A stretch of DNA of 64,000 nucleotides from Eutrigla gurnardus (GCA_963514095.1 OY741267.1:14068261-14132260); one strand, 5' to 3'; counted from the stretch's first letter, positions 37,401 to 52,700 are shown. The notes: generated by a model not told the origin, from the letters alone. Program-made: numbers and translations.

Positions 37401-40400
37401 GACCACGCCCCCTTCCAGAGGCAAGTCAAAGGTGAGCAGAAGCCCCGCCTTGTTCCACGTCCTGAACTGGAACCCAATAGACAGGCCCCCGGACGAGGAT
37501 GCTGTAGCCCCCGGCAACTGCAGGAAGCTCTGGGGGCCGGGAAACGTCACGGCGACAGAAACCGACTCAGCACAAGAAAAGGTCACATTGCCCTGAGAGA
37601 GAAACATGCAGAGTGGAGAGAGAGGAGGCGGGACAGAAAGAAAATGATTACTGGAGAGATAAAACACACAAAACATGAATATTAATCAGCTGCAGAGGGC
37701 GTGACGATGCGACCTCATGTCACAATGATCTCATCAGCAAGTCTCCTTGAGAATAAAAGCAATGAGTGCAAACTGAAAAATACCAATGTCACCCAAGAGG
37801 TGTGGCGGGAGGTGGGTATGTATGTGAACAGTGCTATATAGACTTCTCCATTGCGGCCCATTGTTTTGAGTAGTGGTAATGACACCAGGTCCATTGCAAA
37901 GGCTGCAGCTGTTATATATTACAGTCCCAGCTCTCTGCTGGGAATATCAGCCTGCTATCTTTATAATGCTCCGGAAACACAGATGACATCTAAAAGCCCT
38001 TTGTAGTGCTGTTAAAGTGATATATGGACGTACGTGGTGGAGGATGCAGCACCACTGCAAAATATGAAGTAAAAAGTGAGCAATAAAATCCCATCCCCAA
38101 CACGCATATACACACAAAATCCCCCACACACACTTACACACACATACATCATTTAAGGCTTTACGTCATTATGTTATCATACCTAAGAATGGCCAAAAGT
38201 GGTCTCTATAATAAAAAGGACTATAACTGATAGCCTCTATTAGATCATCAGACATGCACGTGAATATCGGAGCCTTTTCTTTCTTCTTATCTGAGCTTCT
38301 TTGCTCTCTGGTCCTTAATTGTAATGAGAGACATGTTATATGTTCAGATATGGTTCAGAGTTGCTCTCCACTGAGGTCGGTCCACTTATTGTCATTGTAG
38401 AAATACTAAAGGTCTTCACTTGAATAAGACAAAGAAGCGTTACTGAAAGTCTATCGCCTACACTTCCATCCTCTCACCACTCACTGTCCTACTTAATCAC
38501 TCATCAGCCTCACTAAACAGCCAGCAGCTCATTAGCAGCAGCGGCATGACCACACCTGCATGTAGACACACACAACCTCATATATTATGCATTGGTTAGC
38601 ATGAGAGAAGACTCAGTGGACTTCATCCTCATGTTGTTTGTTAGCGGCTCTTGTAATGAGTAGGTCACAACACCAAGGAGAATCTTCTATCAGCTCCTGG
38701 TTGGCCAAATTTAGCCTGCAGTTTTTTTTATTTTAGGTGCCTCAGCTCCAGCTATTGATGCTGCATTTTCTCTCAGAAATGAAAACTCAGAGCCCAGAGA
38801 ATTTGAGGAGCTGAACATGAAAGCTCTTTGCTTTCCCCCAAATGATCTACGTGGTCTGTCATCATCACTATGGAAGAATGAAACAAAAAAACAACTCTAT
38901 GTGGTGCCACAAAAGATTTGGAGGCTTGTGTTGCTGGTGGATCTGCCATTTTGAGCTAATTGCTCGTCTTTGAACTGATAGACACTGTTACACATCTGAA
39001 CATGTGCTGTGTTGATTGACTTATTCACTCCCAACAAGCATGTAAACAAAGTAAAAAAAAACAAAAGTCACGCATTGGCAAAGTGACGACAAGTTTTGAC
39101 CAAAAAGGAAAGTTCAAGTAACCGGGTGTTCACGGTAAAATGGACTCACCGTTACAGTAACTTGGTGGTCATTGTGTTTCGCTAATTCTATCAGGTTGAG
39201 GCCGTTGTACAGCAGGTTTTCCAGGCAGCCATGGAAGTCTTTCTTTGAGACGAGGCTCTGGACTGTCCCAACACTCAGCTATAAGAGGACAAAAATGAAC
39301 ATTTGGTGTTAAAATGGATATGCATATAGGAGGTTTATGTGTCTTTGTCCCCCCGCCCACCTGCTCGGTATCCCAGTGGTGGAACTCTGCCGGTATTTGA
39401 ATCCTCTCAGTGTGTTTGTCCACAGTGAGGTTGAGGTGAGAGCCGCGTCGCTCCACTGCTAAATGGTGCCAATGTTGATCATCTAACAGGCTGCCGAGGG
39501 AAGCGAGACGCCGGGGTTCAGAGGAAGATGTACCTGGGAGAGATGAGGAGGAGAAGGGCAGATAGGAGGTAAGATGAGGAATAAAAGGAGGAGCAGCCAG
39601 AGGAAAGAGCAAGGGAGAAGGAGGAGGGCAAGACGAAGAAAGGAGGTTGAGGAGGTAAAGACAGTACGTGAGTGAGAAATAGGAAAGCAACGGGGGGAAA
39701 TAGTGGAGATGACAGTCAGAAGGAGGGAAAACAAGGAGTAAGTAATCAGGAGAAAGTCGGGTGATAAGAGGTAAGAGGAAGTGAAGGAGTAAAGATCAAA
39801 ACAAGGCAAAAGAAGGCAGATGAGGGGGAGGAAGGAGAGAGGAGTGAAGGGAAAGTACAGATGGAAATGGATGGCAAAAAGCAAGGGGAGGCGAGAGAGG
39901 ATAAAGAAGGCCGACACAAAGAAACCATTGTTGAAGAATAATCACACACAGAAAGTAGTCTTTTAATCAACACATCGCTACTGTTTGATTTTCAAAACAG
40001 AACTCGACATTAAGAAACGAAGAAAAGAGCCGCAATCATTAAAAAAGACAAGATAAAATGGAACTTGATTGGTTTTCTGTCAAGTTATCAGACTTGCGAG
40101 TGTGTGTTTCTTTCAGTGTAATTAAGTCCGTTATTCTGGTTATTTAATAAGCAAAGACGGTTTGCTCCTATTAAGTATAGTAGCAGATAATGTATTTTCT
40201 TTTTAGCTGTATTGTTTTTCTCCTTTTCTATCTCGAGTTAGCTGAGCTGACAGTCTGTTGTTTGTTGTCGTCTCATTATCTGACCTGGGAGTCTGCTTCT
40301 CTCTAACAATCTGACCCGGTGTCAAGACAACGCAAGCCTCATGACAGCTACGATGCACCAGCCTCTGTATTGTGTCTAAATATTTCACTTTCCACAGTAT

Positions 40401-40703
40401 CCCACAGCGGGGGTCACACCCAGGTCACCCTCTCTCATCTCATTAGGGACTACAGGATCTCTGCATACATGCACCGAGACCCGGAACCAAATATGTGATA
40501 ATGCCTAAAAAATAACATAGCGAGACATCATAAATGATAGATGAGCACCAGCAGGTCCAAATAAGTGGATTTGTCCCCCTAAAGTACTGGAAGAGAAAGT
40601 TTGCGTTTCTCTTGGGAGAAGGAGCGGAGCACAGTCAGCTATTAAAAATGCATTAGATTGTTTTAGGGAGGGAACAGCTTCAAAGAGGGAAACAAAGACA
40701 GTT

Positions 40704-40734
<31 letters not shown>

Positions 40735-43700
40735 GATGATGATGATGGACATGGCATTTTGAGTGGGTGTTGAGAGGGTTTCTTCGTCTGCAGCTTGGAT
40801 GACAAAAACAACCTCATCCAGAGAGATAAAGTTGGGACAGAGACATCAGGGGACGTCTGTCCTGTCAACATTCATTGTGATGAGTTACAGTCTGGACCGG
40901 TGGAGAGCGACAGAAACAAATCAGATGCTCTACATTACACTGATTAATTGAGGAATTATTATGTAGTAGCAGTTGAAGAAGAGGAGGAGGATCTTATGAT
41001 ACACGGGGTTCACTGGATGGAGGATTTGATTACCGTGAATGACTGGAAAGAGAAAGCAAGAGTGAGAGATCAGAGGGCAAACAAATTGAATATCAATTGA
41101 CTGATATTAATGTACAACCCCATCCCGTCTGCATATCCTTCTACATTACTGTTTCTATTTTCTCTCTTTTTTTGGCAGTGGGTTTTCAGATCACCTTTGT
41201 TCCAGTAGATACTGTTATGTTAATGTTTAAGTGTGTTGGATCGTTAAAATCTGCATCCAATAGCAAAAGAAAAAAGAAATGTGACAGGTTTATCGGGCTG
41301 CCCCATCTTAGTGGACTCATGCAGGCTTTCTCCAAGTAACTGGTCACTTGCATGTTTCGGATTCAACATGTTTTTGGGAATCAGAAATATATTCTTATAT
41401 ATATATGATAATGTGTATACAGTTTATAATTTGAAAAGGCCAGTTTTTTACTGCTTCGGAGCACAATACAACAATAACTTAATGCTTCAGAAATCATTTT
41501 TGGCTTTCTATTAACTTTTATAATCTTCAAATCAATTCATATTTGAAGGAATGGCTGGCATCAATTGATATGTTGTTATAATGACCCACTTTCAAAACAA
41601 TATAATGATCATTTTTTACTGTAAAATATTATAATAACTACTTTGCTTCACATTTCTGTTATTTCTCTTCTCTAATTAGATGCCATTGCTGCCTGCCTTA
41701 TTAAAATGATATATTTTTCAGTTGCACCACTTGATGATACTGCTGAAATACATGACTTAACTCACAATGCCAGTCTACATCTGACAATTAGCTTTTTTTG
41801 TAACTTGCTGGTTAAATCAGGGTCCATGAGAAGTATTGTGATAATGAAGAGCCTGTCTACACTCTCTGGATGTGAAGAACTAATCAAGCTAGCTGTTGCA
41901 GACATACATTTGGGATGGCTGAAGCTCAGAGGTAGAGCGAGTCGTCCACCAATCCTAAGAACATTGGTTCAATTCCTGGCTCCTCCATTCTTTGGGCAAG
42001 ATAATGACCGGCTATGCCATCAGTGTGAGTTAGATTAGAGGCTCAGTGTGAGTAAGACTGAAATATTTGAAACACACTATAAAAATGCAGGTCCATTTAC
42101 TATTTGGATCCTCCTTCTCCAACCCATCCGTGATTCTAAATCCCTCACCATATTCCTCAAGACCCATCTCTTCTCCTCTGCCTACCACTAGCCCCATGCC
42201 CCCTCCCTCATTTCAACTATTTGTTGCTTCGTCTTGTCTTTGTCTTATTTGTTGTTTAATTGTTTGTTTAATTGTGGGAGGTGATATGATATATGTGGTG
42301 CACGAATATGTTTCCTTCTGATATCATCACCAAATCTACCCGCTGACTTTTCCTCGAAATCAATCTTTAAATGTCAGTGAGATAGTGATGCAAGCATCGA
42401 TACAAAGCCTTAAGGCCTGATTATGCTTCCGCGTAGTGATAACGCAACGGCAACGCAACGGCCACGCAGTTGCTTGGAGACCATGATGGTTCTGCGTTGG
42501 GTTTACGTGTCGAAATGCAATTCAAAGCCACACCGGGAAAGGGCGCTATGGTTTTTGTAAAGACTGACCGACCGACCGAGACTCTTGGCGTATATCATCG
42601 TAAGCTTCGTTATAGCGTATTTGTTTACTTTCCGGCTTTAAACGTCCACAATTTTTCAGAACTTGGTGTTTTATTTCTTTGTGCAAAAGCGAGAAGGTGC
42701 AAACAATAAAACGAGGTGCAAACAATAAAAGTAGCCTTTTAAAAGTTTAAATGGCGGTGTTTATGAGTGGAAACCGGATAGCGGTCTCCAGCGGATGTAG
42801 TTAGCGGACCAATCACAGCCAATGCCGCTGCGTTGGTGTTGCGTTGCTGTTGTGTCGCCTCGACGCGCGTCTAGGATTTTTGGGAGGCACACGTCAGGCC
42901 CTTGCGTTGACGTAAGGGGGGTCCGCAAGGACGTAAGGGGTCCGCAAGCTCCCTTGCGTTGTGTCGACGCGGAAGCATAATCCAGCCTTAAAGCCTCACT
43001 ACATTATTGACATTTGGCTTAAACTCCAGTGCAAAGTGTAATATCATGTTTGGAATAAATAATAATGTACGGTGTACAAATAAAAAAAATATGAGAAAAC
43101 ATTGACCAAAATAACAATTTAAAAAGCTGAACAAAATATGAAATGCAACAATATTATTCCCCAATCAGGGAGTGAAAGGCAGCCTGGTCTGCTAAAAATT
43201 ACATTACCATAATATGCACTGCATAATAGATTGTCAATTATGTTTTGAGAGAAAGGATTTTCTCCCGGATTATTGTTTTTGACGTATCACAAATCTGTTT
43301 CTGAGTCTGCAAGTCTGTGTAAATAGAAGAACGGGGGGATAGCTGCGTCAAACACAGGACTTTAACCCAGGAGACTGATGTTAATTTGTGAAATGCTGAG
43401 ATTCAATGTAGAAGTGGTTTACCGACATGTACAATGCTGAAGTTCAGACTGATTTATTAAGCATCAAGTTTCTAACGTAGCATTTTGTAGCCTGTTATCG
43501 AAGACAGAGTTGCCGTCTATGTTACTCAGTGTTGCCTCATGAAGCCAACTGCCTCTTCTTGGGGGGTTCAGACCTGGAGCTGAGTTGGTGTTAACAGAGC
43601 AGAGCGGATCATGTACGAGCTCACGGTCGATGCACACAGTAGATTACCTAAATTACACACGCTGTGACCTACAAAAAAGTTGTGCAGAAAGCAAAAAAGA

Positions 43701-46700
43701 ATGGAAGAGGACTATAGGAGACAGAAAAGGCGAAGGACACTGAACTGAAGAAGGCACAGGAAAAGAAAGGGCAAATATTTGTTTTGGCATATTCAAAAGA
43801 CAGAAATACAAAACAATAAAGGACGAGAAAAACAAAAAAAGATGAAACAATATCAAAGGGTGTGTTGATGTGTCAGAGAGAAAATGGAAAAATAAGATAA
43901 AGCAATCTGCAGCAACAAACCAAAGATAAACAACAGTTATTACGACAGAAAAGAGGAAGAAAGAGCAAAGAGGCATGTAACAAATGCAGAAAGAGGGAGC
44001 AATACAAGAAAGAACAAAGAAAGAAGAGAAGCTCTTTGTTGCCTCAATCTGTCTTCTGTCACTTCAGTGGACCGCTCTGATATCCTCACACTGATCGAGC
44101 TGCTTTACAATGACACAGATGTTTTCTTTAACATGACAAAGTCTGAAAGGTGGAACTGCTCTTCTAGAAGATGACACAGAATCGGTTTAAGGGGGAACAC
44201 TCTTCACTTAAATCACACATGAGTTCAGTGTTTTTCTTAAAGGTGACACCGTCTGTCTGCTTCAGGAGGCGTTTTTTCAAGGTGATCCACTTGTGAGGGA
44301 GATGCAGACGCTCCTGAGATGTCTGAATCTTTAAATAAGGCGATCCTTTAGATTTCAATATCTTAACATTTCCTTTAAGGGTGTGCCAGCAGCGTCTCAC
44401 AAGTTTACATTCTGAGACGGAGGAGAAGGAGAAGGAGCAGAGGGTGGTGGGAGGCGGATGGAGGAAAGGTAGAAATGATGTGAGAGAGAGAGAGAGAGAG
44501 GAATGGATGGAGGAAGATGAAGGATGCTTGGACGAAGGGCGATTGTGGAAAGCATACATCAGAGAGGTGGACAGAAGGAAAGAGAGCGAGGAGGGTGTGG
44601 GGTGAAACATTTGTGAAATGTCAAACGGAGAGAGGGCAAAAAGCTGGAGGGATGGATGGAGAACGTCTTTCAGCAGCCAGATGGGGATCTTGATGAGAGG
44701 TGATGATTCAGCATGGTAGCCTCTCGTTTAACGCAGTGTTTCTACACACACACACACACCTCCCTCTGTACAGACAATAAGTCATGCATCAACTCTTGCA
44801 GAGTCCGGCCCTAACACATGCTACAGTGAACGGGTACCATTCATCATGGCTGCAATAAGACAGCGGCAGCAGCAGAGCGTGGGCCAAGCTTTAAACCAAT
44901 CAGGTGGCAGCATCGTGCGTGTCGTCCATCTCACCCAACCACAGCCAATCTAAAGTTGTCTCAGGTTTTAATATTGTCCTACAAATATTTTGCAGATGCC
45001 GAAGGTTTTTTCTTTTTTTTTTTACTGGAACTCATAAAGAAGTAGTGTGTGTAAGTAGTGGATAGTAATAATAAAAGCATGTAGCTCAGCAATGATACAA
45101 TAATCACATATCACTGCTATGATGTGTAGTCTCTATCACAAAAAAGATGACTTGCAGGTGAAAGAATGGCAGAGGAGGACGGTCATGACGGAGTAATAAG
45201 CTGAGTGAGACATTTTAAGAGATTGACCATTTTTGATGGGCAGAAGAAACTGTGTAGAATAATAAATCAAAAGGAAACGTTTGATGTGCATGTGCGCTGA
45301 TGCTGGTTGTGCAAATTTAAGCAGCGGATCTGCCGTGTGTAAATGTGGCTTGGCAGCGGAGACTGCAGTAGGGAGGCTCTCTGTTTGTTCACTTAACTTT
45401 GCTGTACAAATTCATCAAAACATGGGAACTATGTAATTAAACTGAGGGAAGTAATTCTATCTTGTGCACACAAATTAGTAAATTGTGGCTTGACTATATA
45501 TTTCTATTCTTTCTGTGGCCACTCCAGGGCTGCGTCATTTTCTCACGGCATACCAAATGAAATAAAATTGGAGACATTTAACTCTTAATCGTATGATGGC
45601 GTATTAGGGGCAAGTATGAAAAAAAAAGATTTATTTAAGATTTATGAGATTAAAGTGGCAAATTTACGAGAAAAAAGTCGCAGATTTACAAATTTAAAAA
45701 GTGGCACATTTACGAGAAAAAAGTCGCAGATTTATGAGTTTAAAAAGTGCCAATTTACGAGAAAAAAGTCGGAAAAATAGTGTTTCGTTTTTTTTCAAGC
45801 AACCTCAACACAACCACAGACGCCGATGCTAACAACGGGCATTTATGCTAGCTAACTTCCCAAGAATGACGCTTTTATCTTTCTAATTAATCCATCCCAA
45901 CGTGTGACAACAGTTTGCTAAGGTCCTCAGGGTGATGGCTGTTAATGTTTATTGTTGGTTAATTTTACATGGGCCAAATTGTCATCTTCTGGGTGTTTGT
46001 TGATCGGGTGGTTTGGCTAAGCTAGCGGTAGGTCATAGAGGAAGTAAACACGTAGCTTGACCCGGATGTTTGCCGTTGCTGACAACAAGTGAAAGCTACC
46101 TTTAGCTTAGCCAATACACCGGATCTGTCTTCAAATCACTTCAAATGACTGGTATGAAACATCATAGACGAATGTGTTTAAAGTCACCAAAGCACTGATT
46201 ATATTTTTCAAATGCTGTTCAATTTTGTCATTTACAAATATTTTTCCTCTTCTCGTATATTTGGTATTTTTGGGGAGCCTGCCACAGCGTGTCATTATTT
46301 TAGTTTGTAAAGTGTTTACACCTGAATAAAACATTTGGGAGAGAGCGTTTGGGTTGTCACATACCGGTATGTTTGTGTTCTACTCCACTGCACTGTATCA
46401 GTATGTATGACAGGATGCCAGAGTCTATCAGTATCTGTCAGTGGATATCAGTATATCATGTGTTATACCTTGTCTGAACAGGAGCAGTAGCTTCCCTCTC
46501 TCTAACTCCAGGCTGAGGCCGAGTCCTCCCTCCCCCTCTGCCTGCAGCAGCGTCCCAGAATTCCTCAGGGTTTTAAACTTCAGGGAGACGACCTCTCTGG
46601 ACATTCGCCTCGGCCCGGGGCTCAGCCTGTACACCAGACTGCTGCTGCTGCCGTCCAAACTCACAACATCTGAGGCTGGAAGACAAAACAGAGACAGATG

Positions 46701-49700
46701 AGTCATCAGATAACAGTGAAATATCCAAACCTGAACCAAAAGCAACAACGTAACCAGGTAACAATCTGTGTGCTATTTTTACATAGTCTTCAAGTCCACA
46801 ACCTCAGTCGTCAACACGGCTGATCGTCATTGTGGTTGCAGCAAAGTTTGACGACTGACTCAATATTCTGTGCATCACATTTCATCAGTAAATTTCCCAT
46901 TAGGGTCTGGCTTGCCGGCTGGGGATTCAGGCTGAGATTAACAGACTGTGTTGAGTGTGTAGGCTGGAAAAATGGACTGAAAAATACTGAATTGTTTAAA
47001 AAAAAAGGAAAAGAAGAGCAGCAGCTGAGTTCAGCATCAATTTCCTTTTGCAGCTCTACAACTAATTTCTCCGACTGATCGTTTTTTTTTAACAAACTAG
47101 GCAAATCATTGACTCCCTAACTCCAGGACTCGCACACAACCACTTTGCTTGCATTAATGCTCTTATTGGATTGTCCGGTGTATTTCCTGCTGATTACAGA
47201 GCAGCAAGATGAAGCTTCACAGCACCGAGCCACCCCAAGTGTGAGAAGCTGGAAACAAAAAGTGCACTGTACTACTCTATGTACTAACAAGCAACTCAGT
47301 ATTAAGTGATGTATTGCAAGAATAGCTTGATACGGTACCATATTAACCTCGTCAGTGCCATCAGTGTTTGAAGTTGATGTGGTGAACCTGTTGGCAAACA
47401 GTTACACATCTATCAGATGTGGATTGAACATTCATACCATTCATTTGGAGTCCTGTTTTGTCCACCTGATCAACGTACGTCCAACCTTGTGCTAATGCTG
47501 AGCAGGTCGTGTCCAGTGAGGTGGCACTATAACAAAATAGTCTTCTTGACCTTTACTACTCATACTGTGTTTTAATCTTTAGCTTTGTTAATACAAATCT
47601 GTCAAAATCAGGACAAAAGTTTGTGCTTTGGCATCTATTTTCCTCCATGAACCTTAGGACTCTTGTCACTGATACTACTTGGTTTTAACTATTTGCTTTT
47701 TGATTGAGGGCACACATGATGTCTGTGGCGATGTTAACAATGTTAAGTTTGATCAGTTTTGATGGATTTGATTGATTAAGCCTGAACACTTGTGGCTGTT
47801 AAGGAAACCTGATCTTCCACGACACATGAAACATTTTGTTGTGTTGCCTCAATAACAGACTAATACCCACAATACATTTTTCACACTGTGGTAAACTGTT
47901 TGCTGCCAACAGCTATATTTCAGCCTCGTTCAGTATATTGCATTTGTTTTTCCAAGGAGGATTCTGCAGTGCATGCTACATTAGTTTACCACCAGGAAAA
48001 ACCACAAGTCTCCTCCACCAACCGTCACTCCGGCTGATAAACATATTACAATATTATATCTGCTGTGTCCTTATATAACTTGAGATTATTTCCAAACCGC
48101 TACGGGCTATTTATCAAAACCCATCTTTTAAATATTTATCATAATCCTTCTTCTTCCAGAGGGGACACAGTTTTAAGGGACACAGAATGGTTTTTATCAT
48201 AAATCATCTTTCCGCTCGGTGAGCTAATATGATGAATTAGTGTCAGGAGTGTTGTGTTGCCTCAGTGAACGCCTGCTTCTGGACCTCTAAACGTATCAAG
48301 TATTTAGAGCATTCAGGGCAAACTCATATAACATGCCGGTATTGAGTGGATGAAGTAATATGCTTCATTATCCTTCCAAAATATCAAGCTGTAGGCTAAT
48401 CATTTATGAAATCTAGCTTTTACTTTACTTTCTTCAATAATTGTGTTATTGCTACCTGTGTACAAAATGTACAGTAAACAATGCAAACAGACATTCATGG
48501 TCCCCAGAGGATGAAGCCAATTGACTTTAGTGCCTGACTTTTCCTCTCGCGCCGCCATGACGTTTGTTATTGTGGTTTAAAAATGACATTTCTTGACTAT
48601 TATTGGATGGATTCCAATGCACATTTTATATACAATACAATATTATTTAATAATTAATTAAGAAAGCATGCCTCCTTCTGTGCGCACACACAGATATTCA
48701 CCCCCCATTTCCTTCCCGTCAGCTACCGCCACAAATAGAATCTAATTCTCTGGGAAACACATATAATATAAACATGTCTCCCCTTTGATTTATTTCCTGT
48801 TTCACACAAATCAATGGTTTTCAAAACAAACATGTTTCTTTTATTTTCAAAGCTTCGCATCTGACTACGGCCTATCAGAGGAGAGGAGGAACCAGAAAAA
48901 ACACAGATGGTGACTTCTGTGGGTAGAATACGAGATACAGGCATCCCATATGGAAATCATGTTTGCAAATTAATATTTACTGTTTGATAAGTGTATTTGA
49001 GCATGTATGTAAATGTGCAGAGTTGTTTTTGATATTCATGAGTGCGGTGGGTTTTTATGAGGGACAATATAGTGAACAAACAGCGTGAGGACTGAAATGA
49101 GGGCAAAGGCACAGCAGGGAATTAATGCTGAGAGGACAACATATTACCAACACCTGCTTCTTCAGGAGGGAAAGGGAAGAAGATGAAGAGGAGTCATATT
49201 CAGTGCAGATAACATATATTTAAGATCATGCTCAGCCCAAACTCTTATAAGAAACAACAGCAGCAACATGAATATGTGTTGTTCAAACAGAATCAATTTA
49301 TGAGTCTTTATTGGCTCAAATAAGAAAACCAGGACTTTATTTTTTCCTTGGAGGCCATTACGGATTAGAAAAACTGGAGTGTAATTTCAGCACAGAATGG
49401 GAAAAAGTCAGAACAAATGTTCTTGTGGGATGTGTGTTGAGTTCATAGTGTTGACGCCAGGAGCTGATACTGCCAAAAGGTTGTGTGTTCTGACAATTAA
49501 CAAGAAAAAAACAGTTTGTGAGAGTGTAACGTAGATGTGAAATATGGAAATACTTTCAAGAAAAGGTTGCCGGGAAGCATTTGTTGTTCTTTGTATCTGC
49601 GGGTGAAGACACAAAGAAGAATCAGTGAATGTGTGCTGAGCGGTTCTTTTGAACCCAATTACATGTGTTACATATTGATCGGCGGGATGTTGATCCTCAC

Positions 49701-52700
49701 TGACTACTCGGTTGTGGACATTTGTTGTTGTTAACTTCTCCAGGCAAACAAAACTAGTAAACAAGTAAACAAACCCAGCAGGTCATTTAAATGAAACCAG
49801 TGCCACCAGCGTCCAGAGGTTCTCCAGCTAGGCGACGTCTCTAGAGAGTAAATAAAGGCGGTGCCTTACTGTAAGGACATCCGTAGGTCTCCAGCCGGAG
49901 TCCGATCCTCCCGCTGGGGTTCCAGTCCAGGGGAATGAGGCGGAGGAAACGAGCGATCGCCGGCTGCTGCAGTTTGTACTGGACCACACTGTCTGCATTA
50001 CTATTACCTGGAAAAGACTGAAAACACACAGACACAATGAGGACTTCCAGATTTACATAATTGCTACCTGTTTAAAATAAATACAATACAATGTCAAACC
50101 AACCGCTGCTTTGTTTGATTCATATCCCATTTAGCGAGATGTAGAATTATGAGCTTTAACAAAGGCTTTGTTTGCAATCTATTCAATGACATTTTATTTC
50201 TCTATTTTATCTCATAATACACAAGCTTTAATCTTACTTTGACATCTCATACTTTTGATCATTTTTATCTCACAATCTTTTATTTTTAACTCACCATTTA
50301 GATTTTTTCACTCATAATTATGACTAGAAATGTTACCATGACGATCCTTTTTTGTGTGGCATTGGTAACTTTTCTCCTTTATTTTGTCTTTTACTTGCAG
50401 AAAAGGCCTTCCATGAATGCTTCATTAAAACATTTTCTGTGTGTAAGCTGTTACATTACCAACCAGCAGCCTATTTAACTCGATACATAACACCGAGGAA
50501 GTTAGAAAGACGACGCAAATACTTCAACAGCTGCCTTTGAGCAGAGAAAGTGAGGCAGACATGATGAGGGAGATTAACTGTGAATGGGAGAAAGGAAGAA
50601 AGACACAAAGAGGACAAGAATGAAGACGATGGTATCAGAGGCAAATGAAAGGGGAAGAAAAATCACATCGTACCAATAAGAGGGAGACAAACAGCAGTGC
50701 CAGTATATTAGAAGAGGAAAAAGAAGGGAGAGAGGAAATTTGAGAAGAACGAGGAAAAGTGAAAAAGATCACCACTTGTGTCCTCATCCCAAGCCCTCCA
50801 GCCAGGAGGAAACAAAGTAATAAAGAGAAGAGAGACTATACAGAAAAGATGGATTGCTATATTCTCAAGCACCCACAGGCTTCTGTGGGGGAAGAAAAGA
50901 AGAGGAAAAACGAAAACAGGATATTTCCTCCACTGATCTTCAGGCCTCTGAGCTAAAAGCAGAACTCCAGTCGAAGTTGATCCAAGAGCTCTGCCATTAA
51001 CTTTCTCCTCTTACAGACTCCGTAAGCTCGACCGGCTAATACACAGAAGTTGAAATGAAGCACTTTGAAATGTGACTGGGATTGTGCTCAGTTTATGTAG
51101 AGTGTCAGATCAACATGTTTTTAAGCTGCGAGGAGTCGTTCTCTGCTCTCTCGGAGACGATCCTCAGCGCAGAGATTAGCAGGATTTCCTCCATGTGAGG
51201 AAATTGCCTCGGCTTTACTTCTAATCAAAAGCTCCTCTCTGCACCACTGTAACACATGTGGCTTCATCCGGGATGAGTGTCCATGCAAATAGCAGGGGAA
51301 TATTATACATTTTCCATATTTGTTGCACCATTTGCTTTGGTATGTGGCTCACTGGGAGCATGCAGGTAAGAAACTCAACTGGCTCAGTGCGTTGACAGGA
51401 TGCATCACTGTGTTTTCTACACAAACACGATAAAACCACTTAGTATTCCTGTGGCTGCATCACGGACCATGTAGCATCACCACAGTAGCATCACCAACAA
51501 CTTGTACGATGAAAACACCCTGAAGAAGAGCTGTGTGTCTACCAGGAGGTGACGCCTCACTGCCTCTGCTGTCCATCTGACCGGCTCTTCATTCATCAGC
51601 TCTAGAGACCAGCTGAGCTTTTTCCACTTCCATGGCTCGCGTTGTGCCAGGTTTCTGCCATGTTGCTCCTCGTGATCAGTGGTGAAAAAAGATTACCAAC
51701 TGATGTAGAAACACCATTAGAAAACACTGGATAGTTAAGTCTATAGACTCTATAGACAGCATTAATATATCTGTTTGTTTTGTCTGTAACGAGTGGCTGT
51801 TCCGTTCATGTCACAAGTCAACACGGTCACCCGTTAAACCGAAACACACTGACTGCAAGCTGTTAAACGTGTTGATGCACAGTCAGATCTCTGAGTCTGT
51901 GTCGTGGTATTTCACGTTTCCTTACATGGCCACGGATTATGTAGTGATTTATATTACACTTCACCAAATACATGTATGTGTGTGACCATTCTTTCGTGGT
52001 TAATGCCGTTACAAACTTGACAAGCTGTTGCACTCCCTATACTTCATGCCAAACTGCGTGCATGTCATCATTGTTTACGAACATTCAAATGGGTCTATAA
52101 GGAGGAGGTGTAAGTCCAGATTGATAATGTGAGATAAAGCACAGAGCTCAAACTGAAAGCTTTTCACTGGGGGGAAACAGGCAGGTTTACAAATCTTACT
52201 GTGTCCGCCTGTAATAGTGAAAATGTCAACAGGTGTTCTCCAAGTGTCAGGCCTGCAGGTGAGCAGACTAGTTAGATAACACCGTCCAGACCGGCGATGG
52301 CCTCGCGTTCCTCCACCCTGCAGTTCCCCCTCAGGAGGTTAGCTGTATCAGCACTGTAGTGCTGTGATTTGCACTGTTAGCACTGTTAACAGCCGGCTCA
52401 GCTATCACCATGTCAAGAGCTGTTGAGTCATATAGAAATACTCCCGATGTGGCATACAGCCCCTTTAACACATGCATTAAATATGTTGACAGTTCTATAA
52501 TTAATACATTATATACAGAGTATATTTATGAATCTAGTCTTTACATCACTTTACAATAATCATGAAATGACTACGAGTAAAGCTTCCCACCAAAAGTAAT
52601 GGCACCACTCGACACGTAGAGAAGGATAAGCTGTTATCTAAAACACAGGGAGAAAGATGACACTGAGTAGCAGACCAAAATCAATGAATAAAACAAAGTC

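Larger units (their letters stand above)
39534..46468 (-). other. cntnap5-like intron 5
   Basis: This 6.9-kb intron holds a purine-rich tract (39540-39900, pyrimidine-rich on the transcript and leading into exon 6), a GAT repeat (40704-40746), a SINE plus L2 fragment (41924-42330), a 578-bp inverted-repeat element (42412-42989), purine-rich 43680-44030 and 44400-44610, and MITE copy C (45598-46128). The stretches 40000-40680 and 44700-45590 show nothing recognised. Confidence 0.75.

Noticed and set aside
46811..47104. 97-codon minus-strand frame downstream of exon 5
   Set aside because: It lies in intron 4 with no match to any CNTNAP segment and no splice sites in the right phase.
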